Source: Amyelois transitella (taxonomy: Eukaryota; Arthropoda; Insecta; Lepidoptera; Pyralidae). Taken from it: a stretch of 64,000 nt of DNA. Where the stretch lies: assembly GCF_032362555.1 (NCBI RefSeq), contig NC_083505.1, positions 4,517,501 through 4,581,500 on the forward strand, read 5' to 3'. Made by a program: the position numbers and the translations under genes. This document shows, in pieces, positions 11,951-24,116 of this stretch (within the stretch, counting starts at the first letter, position 1; each line of letters opens with the position of its first letter). The notes under the pieces are model-generated. The model was not told the DNA's origin, did not search any database, and worked only from the letters and a program-made list of their open reading frames with translations.

Positions 11951-13693
11951 CTATGATAGTATAATTTTACCTCTATCTTTGGGAGCATACATCAGTGCGC
12001 AGGATCTATTGACCTGGTAAATGCGATAACAATAGGAAGTTGCGTTTTAATTACAGTGCGCGTTTGTAATCTTTTTAGGATCTTTTGGGTTTCGAAGCGT
12101 AGCGCGTAGCTCTCGTAGCAGTTAGTTGTAGCAAGTCCGTAGACCCAAATTAGATCCAATTCGATCAATTTTTTAAAACCATGGTTGTTATCAAAAATGC
12201 AAAGAGAAAGTGTTTGGATTTTTATATAGGTAGTTTATTGTATTTTTAAAAAGCAAAACTCGAGCAAGAGTATTTGAAACGTAAGTCGAATATTAAATTA
12301 TGACGTAGGCTGAGCGTGTATTTCATAAGCTTTTGTTTTATTTTTTATTGTATGGTACTATGTTCGTTCAAATTGAATTTAGTCATTTAAATAATTTGGA
12401 CAACTTTAATAGTAAATTAATGTAGTTGATAATGGGGTTAGTAATGAGGGCTATCGATCTTGCACATATTTATATGAATTAAAGCATTAGGTACCAATAC
12501 TAACAATAATTAAATTGGTAGCTAATTTTCTTTTCTCGTCTTAAGCAAGTAAGTCAAAAAGATTATAGAGTAGTCAGCACGCCAACTTTTTATAATAAAT
12601 GTGGAAAATAGTTTCGGGGAATTGGCTTAACACGAACATATACAACATGCGAAGTGTTTTGTGCACTGTTTACTTTTTTGAAGCTGGATACAAATGAAGC
12701 CTTTAATGTAAATTATAATTTAGGTAAGTAATGTAAGGAATTTCTTACGAAAAGTAAAAAATACAAAATTTTAATTGAAATCTGACACTTGCCGTGATAA
12801 ATTTCATGAAATATTGACTTGTGCTTTAATTTAGTTAGGTGGCAGCGTTCCGATATTCGGTACTCGATAATATTAATAATTAAGTAATGATTTAACTACC
12901 GGACTCTTTTAAAATATTTAGCTTCGTTGTCAACATTAAGTAAACTAAAACACATGGAATAATGAGTTAGAAGCAATAATTATTTATGAATATTGCTCAA
13001 TCGCCTAAACCTTACTCCAACATTATATTTTAAACATTTGACGAGATACAGCTCGTAATAGCAAATATTAATACCACTGTTGTGATAATTACAAGGGTTG
13101 AAAGGGGCGCGCTAGCGGTCACGCGGCGTGAAACAACGGAAATTAGTTTAATTTAGGAGCTAGCAACACCGACAATACATTCTGCGGGAATCGACATGAA
13201 AATGGCCTTTTTTCAATAAAAATGCACAGGCTGTTATGAAAATGGAAGCACTTCCTTGGTGAAATTCTTTGGTGACGGTGGTGTAGGAGTTAGAACTGAA
13301 TTGAACAATATGATATGCAATAAATAAATTGAAATTTAAAATTTTTATTGACATCGAAGAATTCTTGCATAATATTATAACTATACTAATCTATATTACA
13401 TTATAATAAATAAATAAATAAATACTGTATAAAATATAACTGTCAGATCTTCACAATACACACCATTGCAGAGCTTCATAATTTCTACAAAAAAATCAGA
13501 CCTCTAACATAATTTACCAATAGAACAGTAATTTCTTGAAATATGAGAAACCCCATTGCGACAGTAGTTGAGACGAAGCAGATATTTTATCTGCTGTCTC
13601 AGTCACATAGACTTGCTGGAAATTCGCAAACGTTGCCTGACCCTCTCCGGGTTCAGCTTCTAAAAATGCATACGTTGTAAGTGCATACAGTGC

Positions 13694-13832
13694 AAGGCTA
13701 ATAAACTTGTGAACTATGTGAATCCCAATTTCATTATTAAGCCATACCGCTAAACTAGACCTTTCAGTCTTTTCAAGACTTACTCTGTCTACCCCGCATG
13801 GGATATAGACGTGATTATAAGTATGTATGTAT
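13694..13832 (+). repeat. Family A interspersed repeat, truncated with a gap
   Basis: It keeps the taagccataccgctaaac and ctctgtctaccccgcatggg blocks and ends in gtatgtatgta. The 'aggcgatggg' block is lost. Confidence 0.6.
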
Positions 13833-15610
13833 CAATATATGTATGCATTTATTTATAATATCCAGAATAAAGGATGGAGCGGTTCTATCTATTCTATCGA
13901 TAACCACAGATAAGTAACCATATTGTAGCAAGACGACGATGACAAAAGTTTTAACTCACAAATTCCAAGAGTGTGCTTTCTGGACTCTGAATGTTATGGC
14001 ATAACCACTTTATAAAGGGCTGGGTAACCCGCATTGTCGGACTAAGCATTGTCAAACTAAACAATAGTAGTATACTCGTCACCTGTCAGTACGAGTGCTT
14101 GGTGAAAAAATATAATTGGGCGGAGGTGAAGACAGCGAAAGGAATAGTAGTCATATTTTAATCACTATATTCCATGTTGTACGTTTAACGTTTTTTGTAG
14201 TTTAAAACTGAAGTTACCATTACTTCAGTATTGATTGGTGTTGTTGAAGGATATTTTTAAAGTAGAAACAGACAACGAATCCTCGACACTCAATATCTTA
14301 ATCGTTATTGAAAATGTATGTTGAAGTCAAGACTAAGTATTATTGAATCAAGACCCAAGACACCTTAAATCGGCTGACGGGAAATAGGTACAAGGAAAAC
14401 TGGTTTTTAAGACGTAAAGAACGTTTTCTCGGGAAAGAAAACCTCCTTTATGTTTTAAAAAGGAAACGTAGAAAGAAAAAAAATATTTTACTGTTTAGTG
14501 AGACGTTTGCTAAGTTCATAAAATTTTCAAGAATTTTATCAATGTTCATCAAAATACTTATCTTAGTATAAAGCACTTCAATGCCACATTCTTCAATCAA
14601 TAATATGTCTTTTGGCAGCAACAACCAATGCGCGTCTCAGGGAAAATACCCAAAAGCGATAGTAAGAAGTATCAAATGTTAGGTATATTTTTTATAAGCG
14701 CAAGAGGTCAAATGTAACAATAACATTGCATATGTAGAAAATAAGTTATGGTAAGTAATGTTTTGTTAACATTACTTATTTTATTTACTATCTTATTAAT
14801 AATAATACTTAAACTTTTTCTGGTCAATTGGTCAACTAGAATTATTCGTTAATATCTGATGGTCTGACCTCTGACAACAACAGTCCTTATATTTGACCCA
14901 CTGGTTGAAGAAAAATTTTTGAGGTAGTTTTTAGTGTTAAGGTATTTGCAATCACTTCTAGTAATAAGTTACCATAAAAATGCCCATCTAAAATATTGTT
15001 TAAATTGTATGTACCAAATTTAAATTTTTTGCCGAGATTATTTCTTGTTATTGTAATGATTTATTCATCTAAGCAAATTTTACTCGTCTAATTTTTGAAA
15101 TATCGCACACACTTAGTTAAGACTGTAAAAGACACAAAAAAATGTTTCATCCTGGAAAAACGTTGCGTACTTATGCGAGCAAATCCACTGGCAAATGTTA
15201 GTGACTTATAATTAAAAGTGGGTGCTACCGCTAGCCATCAAAGTGCTATCACAGGTTTCCGAGTATGAAGTGCACTGACATGAAACAGAGAGTACGAAAG
15301 ATGCACTAATTAGGTTCTTGAACCCGCTTCGCTAACTTATCGCAATGCATTCGGTCGTTTTCTGCACATCACATTTTAGGTAACAGTTATCTATGTATGG
15401 ATTCATGCATTGTTTGTTAGAAGCTTGCCAAAGTACCGGCTATTAGGTCAAAACGAGCAATATTTCAATTATGCACTTAGATAAATACTCCTTAAAGTAT
15501 GGCAAGATACTTTGTACAAATATTATTTCATAAGGGTGATGTCAGCCAGAGCGAGTCGTTATTGAAAGTACCTCCATTCTACAGAATTAATAATAAATGT
15601 GAATAATAAG

Positions 15611-16330
15611 CAGTCATTACCACCGACGACGTCTAGCTAACACTGTAATTTGCTTTTTCGACGGCCTCAGCGGCGTAAAAGCAGCAGATTTAGCAAATCC
15701 CAGTTGGAGGTCCCGGGTCGACCACTCCTGCGGGGTGCGCCACCAGAGCCACCCCTCACCCGCCTCCCCTACTTTCACTCTTGTGCGTCGGGGATCTCGA
15801 CCTGCTGTACTACGAAACACTGTTTACGCCATATACCACCGAGCGGTTCCCGACCTACCAACACTAGATATACGAACTAAAACGGCACGAACCCTAAATT
15901 GTACGAGGCAGGGAACATTTTTAGCGACGCGTCTAGGGCGTTATAAGCGGCAAGCACCAGTCACGCTATATTAGGGCGTGTTACTGCGGGCAAGAGGCGA
16001 GAATCGCATGCAATGCGAGTTTAACACGCACAGAGCAACTGCCGAAGACACCACCGGTCGAGTGGCGGGTCCCTCGTCACCGGGCAACCCGAGCTCGCTC
16101 CACTGATATTTCACGTTGCGAGTAACACTCTAATATTGAAGAATTCAAACACTTTTCGTTTCTGTGCTAATATTGTCGTTGTTTGAATATTACAGACGCC
16201 TACGTCACCCGCTGTAGCAACAACAATATTCGGCAGTTAGCATGTGCCTGACGAAGCGTAATGCGCCGTCCGGTATCATTGAATAAGTTCAAAGAAGTCT
16301 GTTGTTAGATGATTCGAAACCCAGCAGCCG
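15611..16330. other. GC-richer island without an assignable gene
   Basis: ORFs of 60-80 codons overlap on both strands and show no domain. It could be regulatory DNA or a distant 5' exon. Confidence 0.35.
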
Positions 16331-17149
16331 CGACGATGGCGGCCTCGAGCGCCTACTTAGATTCAGATTATCAAGTCGTGACGTCATATCGATATCGCTG
16401 AATCTATTCGCTTACTGCTTAATCAGTACAACAAAATCATCTAGACATTTGGTTGACAAATAAAAGCGTAGATTCACGTTTACTTGTCCCACCAGGTAAT
16501 GCCATTAAACCCATATTTCATTAAGTAGGTACCAACCTACCTATAATAGTCAGTGGCGATGGAGTGCAGAAGATGGTTTTGTTTGTCATAATATTAAAAA
16601 TTACTGTAAATGTTTATCAGGCACGCCTGTTTCCTATAACATATCAGTAAGTAAGTAGGCATAATTTACATAGGTACTTAGGTACATTAAATACCATCAG
16701 TCATCTCATCTATATACCCTTTGCGAAGAGGACAGAACCAACTGTCTCGAAAAGTCTAGTAGTAATTCGATTCTTAAATATCTAGGATGCCTACGAAGCT
16801 ACTTAATGTTATGGTATATAAATAAGGTGAAATTTTTTTATATTAAAAATCTTTCTAATTTTAGCAACTTGTACGATATAAGTTGGTAATTAATATACAA
16901 AGTCGTTATCTAAGACAAAATAAATTTAATTACAACTTCATTCAGGAAGATAGGAAGGCGACTTGTAGTGCCGCCTGGTGGCTAGAATTGGTACCAATAC
17001 TACCAAGCATCCGGTTATTTACAAACATGAGAAAAGTTGTTACGAGGAAGAACGATTCGCGAAAAGACTGTTGTGATATCAGTTTTATCTAGTCAGTGTC
17101 ATGGAATTACTTCTACGCAGTTGTTTACATTGTAGATGTAGGTAGGTAC
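16331..17149. other. AT-rich stretch without a gene
   Basis: Only the decayed family A fragment at 16702-16785 is seen; the ORF at 16883 is short and unrecognised. Confidence 0.45.
16702..16785 (-). repeat. Family A interspersed repeat, decayed fragment
   Basis: Weak match: ctatataccctttgcgaaga, acagaaccaactgtctcgaa. Confidence 0.4.
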
Positions 17150-17484
17150 AAATAACATAACTGCTAATAAGACCGACGCAAGAGCAGCGAAGACTGAGCA
17201 CACGAGGTCGTTCGCGCCAGTGTCGCCGCTGCCGCTGCTTCGACCCTACAGCCCACGCGATAAGGTACACATCGCCGCACGAGCCCGCTGACCTCACCGC
17301 CGGCAAATAATAAATATGTAACACTGATAAAGCCGCAGAAGGAATGACCGGCAAGTATCGAGAGTTATGTTTGCCAAATAGGACGGGTCATAGCGCCAAG
17401 TCGTCGTCCGGCCGGGGGGAGGTCACGTAAGTTGGTCGCGTTAGAAGAAGCGCAAGAAGATAGTCACGTGTAGTAAGTACATAC

Positions 17485-17760
17485 CTGTGAGCGGCGTGGG
17501 TGGTGCGAGTCGCGGCTCGAACAACTCGTGTCGATGGCGCGCGGCTGACTGGCGGGCAGCAGAGGAGCGACCGTCGCCGCGGCAGCAGTACCGCCCGCGC
17601 CCCGCGCCGTGCATTCCATGCGTGCGCCCGCCGCCGTCGGGAGCGCCGTTCGCCGGTTCCATCAGCCTCGCCTGCCGCCGCCTCCCCATACGTATCTCGC
17701 ACGCACGCCGCTCTCTTGTCACCTCTGTTTGACCCTCAGCCTATCCGCGCCGACCTCGGC
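17485..17760 (-). other. Possible GC-rich first exon
   Basis: The - strand has a strong donor, CTCACAG|gtatgt, with the exon ending at 17485. Upstream of it the sequence is very GC-rich. An ATG at 17689 stays open for 68 codons to that donor (Arg/Gly/Ala-rich, no domain). A second frame is also open. The next exon to the left was not found. It could be a 5' UTR exon with a long intron. Confidence 0.3.
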
Positions 17761-17978
17761 CCGTTGTTCACGATGCACGACCCATCTACACGAAAGTCAT
17801 GATAAGGTGGTAAAACTTCGCCATTTTAACACAATGCAAATAAGTTACGAATTCTTCATTACCTACAGAACAATCAAAAGCAACACAGTGGTACTTTTAA
17901 CTCGTTTTCAAACTCACCAAGTCTAATAATGTATGTCCAACACTCATGATAAAATACCTACCTTATACCTAGCCATGT

Positions 17979-18152
17979 AATAAAACTTGGGATTCTTCTT
18001 TTAGGCGATGGGTTAGCAACCTGTCACTATTTGAATCTCAATTCTATCTTAAAGCCAAATACTTAGTTGAACGTGGTCTATCAATATTTTCAAGTCTTTT
18101 AGCTCTGTCTACCCCGCAAGGGATATAGACGTGATTATATGTATGTATGTAG
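17979..18152 (+). repeat. Family A interspersed repeat, truncated
   Basis: Good match from acttgggattcttcttttag to taccccgcaagggatatag, with a (TATG)n end. Confidence 0.7.
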
Positions 18153-18548
18153 GGGACAGACAATCATGCCTTTTATTTATTTCAACCCGCCTAAACAAAC
18201 TTTTAGCTGCCCGAAACTTCACCTGCGAAGGGATTTGTATTACATAGTTACAAACTTTCATCACGTATTTCCAACTCCTGCTTTTACTTCTGTTTGGGGC
18301 AAAATGTAGTCTAAGTCCCGAGATCAAGCTTAACTTGGTGCCCAATTTCATTAAAACGGGTTCAGTTGTTTATCATCAGTTCATTTGGTTTCGGTGTGGT
18401 TTTGTGGTATGATGCCGTAAGTTACGAGTACTAAAGTTAAAGCTGGACCTTCTATTTTGGCGGCTTAGTTGGCAAAGAACACTCCATCCTACTCCTTAAG
18501 TATACGTCGTAAACGGCGAATTTGAGAATAAGGGATGTTATATGAATT

Positions 18549-18625
18549 AGGTTCAAAGTCCCCCGCAAAGATTGCGGAGGTCAGACGGGAGTCGTTTCGT
18601 GTTTTGAAACATGACATAACCAATC
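18549..18625 (+). repeat. Family B repeat fragment
   Basis: aagtcccccgcaaagattgc, ggaggtcagacgggagtcg; it ends about 60 bp before the family A copy at 18683. Confidence 0.45.
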
Positions 18626-18682
18626 CAGGATCATAGTCAAAGAGCGCTCCCCAGGTTTTGCAGAGAAGTGAAGAGTTGAGTT

Positions 18683-18950
18683 GCATACATACATACATAA
18701 ATATGGTCACGTCTATATCCCTTGCGGGGTAGACAGAGCCAACAGTCTTGAAAAGACTGAATGGCCACGTTCAGCTATTTGGCTTAATGATAGAATTGAT
18801 ATTCAAATAGCGACAGGTTGCTAGCCCATCGCCTAAAAGAGGAATCCGAAGTTTATAAGCCTATCCCTTAGTCTCCTTTTAGGGCATCCATGGGAAAGAG
18901 ATGGGGTGGTCCTATTATTTTTTGTAATGGTGCCGGGAACCACACGGCAC
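18683..18950 (-). repeat. Family A interspersed repeat, full length
   Basis: Best full-length copy, about 265 bp. Read on the + strand it runs from (CATA)n through cacgtctatatcccttgcgg, ggccacgttcagct, gctagcccatcgcctaaaag and gggaaagagatgg to ggtgccgggaaccacacgg. Strand is given so that '+' reads toward the (TATG)n end. No coding capacity and no tRNA boxes were seen. It may be a SINE or a microsatellite-linked element. Confidence 0.8.
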
Positions 18951-19307
18951 AGTTGAGTTGATTGGAATTAATACCAAGACAATTTAAGACCTATAACAAA
19001 CGCCACTCCTGAAACTAAGGATAGGATTTTTCAGTATTTTTGTCTTTTATCACGGCGTAATCCCAACTGCAAACTTAGCTTCCAAGCTAGAGGTCCTAGA
19101 AGATCTGTTTACTTTTTATGCACCTTCCTTCAAAAACAGTATAGTACGTACTTGGAAGTACGGCACGATCTACACATAAGTATCGGGCGAAAAGAGGCGA
19201 AGTGAACCTATAAAATCATGAAAATTAGGTAAGTATGTTAACAAAGATAGCTTTCGACAGTTCTAAATCGAGGCTAGAAATTGTCATAGGTAATATCCGT
19301 GTCCGAA

Positions 19308-19521
19308 TATATACGACGTATGAATCCCTAGTAACGGGGTAGACAGTGCCGATGCACTGTGTATACCTGTGTCTATCGAGAAAGAATCTAAAGAAGATCT
19401 AAAAGATTCGAAAGCCAAGTTTAGCTGGATGGGTAACAATTGTACAAGGATTCAGTAACAGATATCCAAATAGTGACAGGTTGCTGGCAAAAATAATCCC
19501 AATTTCATAAAGCCTTTCTAT
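19308..19521 (-). repeat. Family A interspersed repeat, strongly diverged
   Basis: Only scattered blocks remain (aacggggtagacagtgcc, aaatagtgacaggttgctgg, ataaagcctttc), with insertions between them. Confidence 0.5.
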
Positions 19522-20053
19522 TGATCGCTACAATTTCCACGAGAAGGGAAGCAGTTGGCCAAACTATGCTTTTCTTAGCAATCAGACTAGCATGCAAGTT
19601 TGCGTAAGTACTTGTTTCATTATTAGCTAAATAAGTTAATTATTCCAAAGACAACATATTGTAGATACCTACCTACCTACTAAAATAATCTTGCCAACAT
19701 AGGTAAATTAATTGAATCCAAAACACTTTTGTTGATTAATCATGGATTCCGAGGCTCCAGCCAGATTGTTGGAGTTCCGACCCGAATACCTATGACGTGG
19801 CTTTATTAACGACCTTATCTAATGACAACAGCCGACTCGGCTGCAGGCGGCTTAACGTGCCGCTCGGGGCACTGAGAAGCTTGCCATTATCAGCAGAGTA
19901 GCAACTATGGATAGGTAAGAAGAAATAAGTTATTAAGTACATAGGTACTTACTTATTGAGAGACGATCAATTAAAAAGAAACTGTATTTACTTAATCAAC
20001 TTATATTTCATAAAAATTGGTTCAGCGGAAGTAAAAACAAAATTAGTATCTTT

Positions 20054-20096
20054 CCCTTTAGGGAAAAACACGTGGTTAGTGTTTTTCCCTAAAGGG
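20054..20096. repeat. Perfect 18-bp inverted repeat, 7-nt loop
   Basis: CCCTTTAGGGAAAAACAC at 20054-20071 and its exact complement at 20079-20096, loop gtggtta. The right arm runs into a family A fragment. Confidence 0.85.
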
Positions 20097-20178
20097 GTAT
20101 GCAGTGCGAACAATCTGGAAAAGACAGGAAGGCCACGTTCAGCTGTATAGCTTAATGGTGAAAATGAGATTCAAATAG
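20085..20178 (-). repeat. Family A interspersed repeat fragment
   Basis: It keeps tggaaaagacaggaaggccacgttcagct in altered form and the aatgagattcaaatagt block. Its left edge coincides with the right arm of the inverted repeat at 20054-20096. Confidence 0.55.
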
Positions 20179-21000
20179 TAGGTATATATGTATTATGTTT
20201 AAACATTTATTTATCCTGTTGTGCGCCATCGCCAATCTCCTATTTGGTTTTCTTCCATCCAAAGGTTGACTGGAAGATATTGCATCAGCGAAAAGTCAGC
20301 GTTTGTACCATCCCTATCTGTTTTGTACTGTTTTACTCTTATGGTGCAATAAAGTTTTATCTTTCTATTGTAGCGGGAGCGATGATTCGGGCGTAGAGAT
20401 GTCGCCACACTATCTATCTATATACCTATAGGTTGCATATAGTATAGCCAATCGTATAAGAAGAAACAAAAGTGCATTAGCTTTTCCCTTGATTAACTTG
20501 TATACAATCTGCACGAAAAGAGAAGCAACTGGCACACATAATGTTTTTTCTTCACTTTCAGCAGACTAACTTGGCAGCACAATTTGCAAGCTTGCAATAG
20601 ATTAATAGCTTATTCGATCTTATCCTTAGGAAAGACATGGAATGGTCCAGTTATAAAGGACGGCAATTTTTTTAATAGTAGGTCATTGTTTTGAGTAAAC
20701 TACGGGACAACGGGACTCAGGTAAGGACGACAGGATACATGAGGAAAGAGTGATAGCAAGGTGGTAGACATAAAGGTAGAGAAGAGAAAGAATAGGTACT
20801 TCACTATACAAGGACGGTAGAAGAAATTTAATGACATTTTCCATGACAGTGACATTACGTTGACTTGACATTTCTGTAAACAATATTGCTGATACCGCGA
20901 AACAAATAAAACTTTCATGCATGTTTATGTACGCTCCCAGTTATAGACAAAGTTAATTTTTGCTCTTTTACATTTAATTCAATTCTTTTCACTTTTTCAG

Positions 21001-21034
21001 ATCCTCGCTGCATATATTATAACAGTTATTCAAA
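21001..21034 (+). other. 5' leader of the Tudor gene after a leader intron
   Basis: A pyrimidine-rich tract and CAG end at 21000, 34 bp before the chosen ATG. The start is therefore probably in the second transcribed exon; the first exon was not located. Confidence 0.5.
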
Positions 21035-22938
21035 ATGGTAGCGATTACAATAACAACATTTACCAATCCTTTTTCATTTCATTGTTTTATTGATAATGAT
21101 AATAAAAATGTATCCTTGACAAATAATATAGAAAGTAATGATATTTTATGCATAAACAAATTAAATCCGGAGATATCAAATTTACAACACGGACAGGTAA
21201 GTAGATATACTTTTATTTCAAAGTCAAGATATTTACAAAATTTGTTTGTTTTAACTAGTTGTTTTAACTAATAAATACTACAGATGAAACCTTGATCAGC
21301 TATATTCTTTGGGATTAATCGTGTTCATATTTTTTGTATCTTGACTAAAATAATATGTACTACTTAGATACCTGTTTGTAATATTCTTTAAATGAAAAGT
21401 TTAAATTAAACTTATGTAGGTACTAATCTGGATAAGAACATTTGCATGATAAACTAGAATTCCTTACATACACCTTATTTTTTATCTTTTAATTTATCCC
21501 TATTTCTAGGACTAATTTACCCAAAAAATTGTTTTTTTCTAGTATGTAGCGGTCATGTGGCAAAATAAATGGGCCAGAGGCATAGTTTCAATGGAGGCAC
21601 AGTTTTTAATTTGGCTGATTGATTATGGTATTTATTTGCGACCAGATTGCAATACTGTTTATGTGGATTTACCACTTGATTATAAAAAGCTTCCTACCAA
21701 AGTGTTTGAGGCTAGTATCCAAGGAGTAACACCTGTTGACAAGGTAAATAAAACTGTTTTTGCTGTAATTAATATATGTAAGTAGGTACCATCCTATGTT
21801 ATTCTAATAAATAATAAAATTCAATCCAGACAAGAAGTTTGTTGTATCAAGTGACTAAGGTTCTAATGTAATGAATTTATTTTTACATTATGTATTATTT
21901 TTTTGAAATACACAATAGATACATATAAATCACTTCTTCAGCCACAGCTTGCTTGCTTTTCTTAGTTCCACTTTATACATTAGATGGCGCCACCATAAAG
22001 TTTATGCATATAAACTAAACTAACAATACATATATTTATAGTCTTATTTTAGTATAATCAAAACTTTTATTCTATTCAGGAACTAAGTGAAACCTGCCAG
22101 ATAAAAAATGTAACTTCAAGAGATTGGAACAAAGGAGCTATTGATAGGGCAAAAGAACTCATAGCAAGTGCCAAAAAAGTATACTTTATACCTATGGCTA
22201 TGTTGAGTACTATGCACAATGACATAGTAAGTACATACAGCTTATCCTAGCTTCATCATTTTATTTTTTATTTTCCCTCTGTTTTAAATCACTCATTCAC
22301 TAATTTTTTCAGATTCTTGGAGACCTCTATCTGCAAGACAGTATTAAAGGAACTTTTAATATTATAGATGAATTAGAATTATGGCCAATTTTTCTAGAAA
22401 GGAATGTGGAGACTTTTGTGCAAAGTATGGAATATAATAAATCTTCTCAATATTTGCTCCTTATTTATTTGCTTAAAAATTGTTTGTAATAAGTGTATAA
22501 TTATTTCTAGACATGCCATATCATTACTCAAGCCGCAGGCGGCATCGTGCGAATCTCTTGAAGCCCCATCTTGCCAACATACTGTTACCAACGATCTCAT
22601 TGACCATCAGTCTTGAAGATTATAAAAAGTTGTGCATAAACTTACCATGTCCAGACACTGCTTCTGCTGTTAGCACTTCTCAATGCAACTCTGACTCAGA
22701 AGATGGCAGCACTGTTATAGAATATGGCGGGAATTACAAAAAGGAAAAAAAACTGTTCAAATTAACACCAACTGAGATTGAAAAGTACTGTAATATGTAT
22801 GTGGTAGTTCATGGTAGGGAATATAATGTTTTGAATGTGTTGTTAAACAAAACACGAGACTTGAACATGTGTGAGAGATACAAAGATCATGATCTGAAGT
22901 CTATCGGGCGAGGGATCACTGGTAGACCATCTGATTAG
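21035..22938 (+). CDS. Single Tudor-domain protein, five coding exons, 349 aa
   Basis: Coding exons are 21035-21196, 21543-21743, 22080-22226, 22313-22424 and 22511-22938; all junctions are GT-AG and the phases agree (0,0,0,1), giving 350 codons with the stop. An acceptor (tttttcag, ending at 21000) 34 bp before the ATG implies an upstream leader exon. Residues 55-87 (YVAVMWQNKWARGIV then LIDYG at 79-83) are a Tudor beta-barrel. The flanks (1-54 and about 122-210, with GDLYLQDSIKGTFNI) fit the nuclease-like half of an extended Tudor domain. After DYG the usual Asn is Ile84, so binding of methyl-arginine may be altered. The C-terminal third (212-349) is polar, with Ser/Asp-rich and Lys-rich stretches and no recognised domain. 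Proteins of this layout usually work in germline piRNA granules; that role is inferred. It could instead be a diverged copy of a larger Tudor protein. I cannot assign the orthologue. Confidence 0.85.
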
Positions 22939-23791
22939 CTTTTGATCTATCTATATTTTTTATTTTTTTATTTATTGGTTGATATTTTACATCATTAATA
23001 TAATTCCTATTAAAATTGAAAAACAATCAGGCATGCATATAAAATAAGTTTTTTCATCGTATAGGAATAACGTAAGTAATCATTAAAAGTAGAATTACCT
23101 ACGTAAGATTTCATTTAAAGCAACCTGATGTAGGACTTGAGACTGCATGATTTAAATTTGTAATCTCCGCAATCAGCAATCATTTTTTAGGATGGTACAA
23201 GTTTGAAGAGCATTTTGTGTGTCCACATAGCATTACACTGATTTAGTGTAAAACTATTTTATTTGATGCATGTTAAAATATTCAGCATGTGGAAATTTAG
23301 TTATTGTTTGATTTACTTGAAAACCTAAAAGGTTTTTTTTTAATTTACCACACGTGTATGTCATTGGCGATAAGCAGTTGGTTGTTGATAAAGCTGTTAT
23401 TGATTTATTGTTCGTTGATTTTTTTAAGTTTTCAAGTTAACCATGATACTTTGTTTTTTTTTGTTGTACTTGAGGAAAAATCGCTTCCATAGTAATATTT
23501 ATGGAAAGACCAAAATTGTATTTATTTTTCTTAGGTTAAGAACAATCGAATTGATTGTTGACTGCCGTATTATTTTTGTGCCATGTTAGTATTATTTTTT
23601 TCTTAGGAATTATATAATTTATGTACTTAATTTTTTTTTATTATCTACATTATTGATCGTTATTTTGTTAAATTGTTATAACTGAACTGATTAGTATAGC
23701 TATAAGTAGGCACCTTTACTTTTTTACAATGATAAAGAAATATGGTGACTATTGTTATAGTTAAAAGTAATTACGTTGATTGATTTGACTG

Positions 23792-23797
23792 AATAAA
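23792..23797 (+). terminator. Poly(A) signal of the Tudor gene
   Basis: AATAAA lies about 850 bp after the stop at 22938. The span between is very T-rich and holds no ORF of note, as expected for a 3' UTR. Confidence 0.55.
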
Positions 23798-23820
23798 AAA
23801 CATTTTCTTTTTTATTATTT

Positions 23821-23826
23821 TTTATT
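23821..23826 (-). terminator. Poly(A) signal of the C-type lectin gene
   Basis: TTTATT on the + strand (AATAAA on the - strand) lies about 290 bp beyond the lectin stop, with another at 23811-23816. It is about 25 bp from the opposing gene's signal, so the two 3' ends meet or overlap. Confidence 0.5.
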
Positions 23827-24116
23827 TATATACAAATTAAAATCGCTTAGGCAAATAAACCTAATTAACTTACATAATACTTAATTACTATTCTGTACAA
23901 TCTTGTACGTCGGAATACGGCAGTGCAGGGAGATCCGATGGAATTGGCAAGTTTTAGAAACGTTCGCTGAAGGGAATTTATTAGTGAAATTTAAACGGCG
24001 TTCACACGTGTCGGACTTATTTAAAATATTCTTTGCGAGTGCGACCTTTTCACCGTTTACGTGAAACGGCACGCAAGATGAACCGTCACTGGAAAGTTTT
24101 TGAATAACTTAACGCA

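Larger units (their letters stand above)
7041..15610. other. Long non-coding stretch
   Basis: A GC-richer patch at 7230-7640 is open in overlapping frames without a domain. Otherwise it holds AT-rich DNA, the repeats listed separately, the hairpin cluster at 10.56-10.80 kb and a CGTAG-rich patch at 12070-12150. Confidence 0.45.
18153..20999. other. Repeat-dense stretch upstream of the Tudor gene
   Basis: It holds family A copies, a family B fragment and the 18-bp inverted repeat. The Tudor gene's promoter and leader exon must lie here or further left, but no TATA or initiator stood out. Confidence 0.45.

Noticed and set aside
15617..15974. Three overlapping ORFs on both strands
   Set aside because: No domain, no splice context, and composition explains the open frames.
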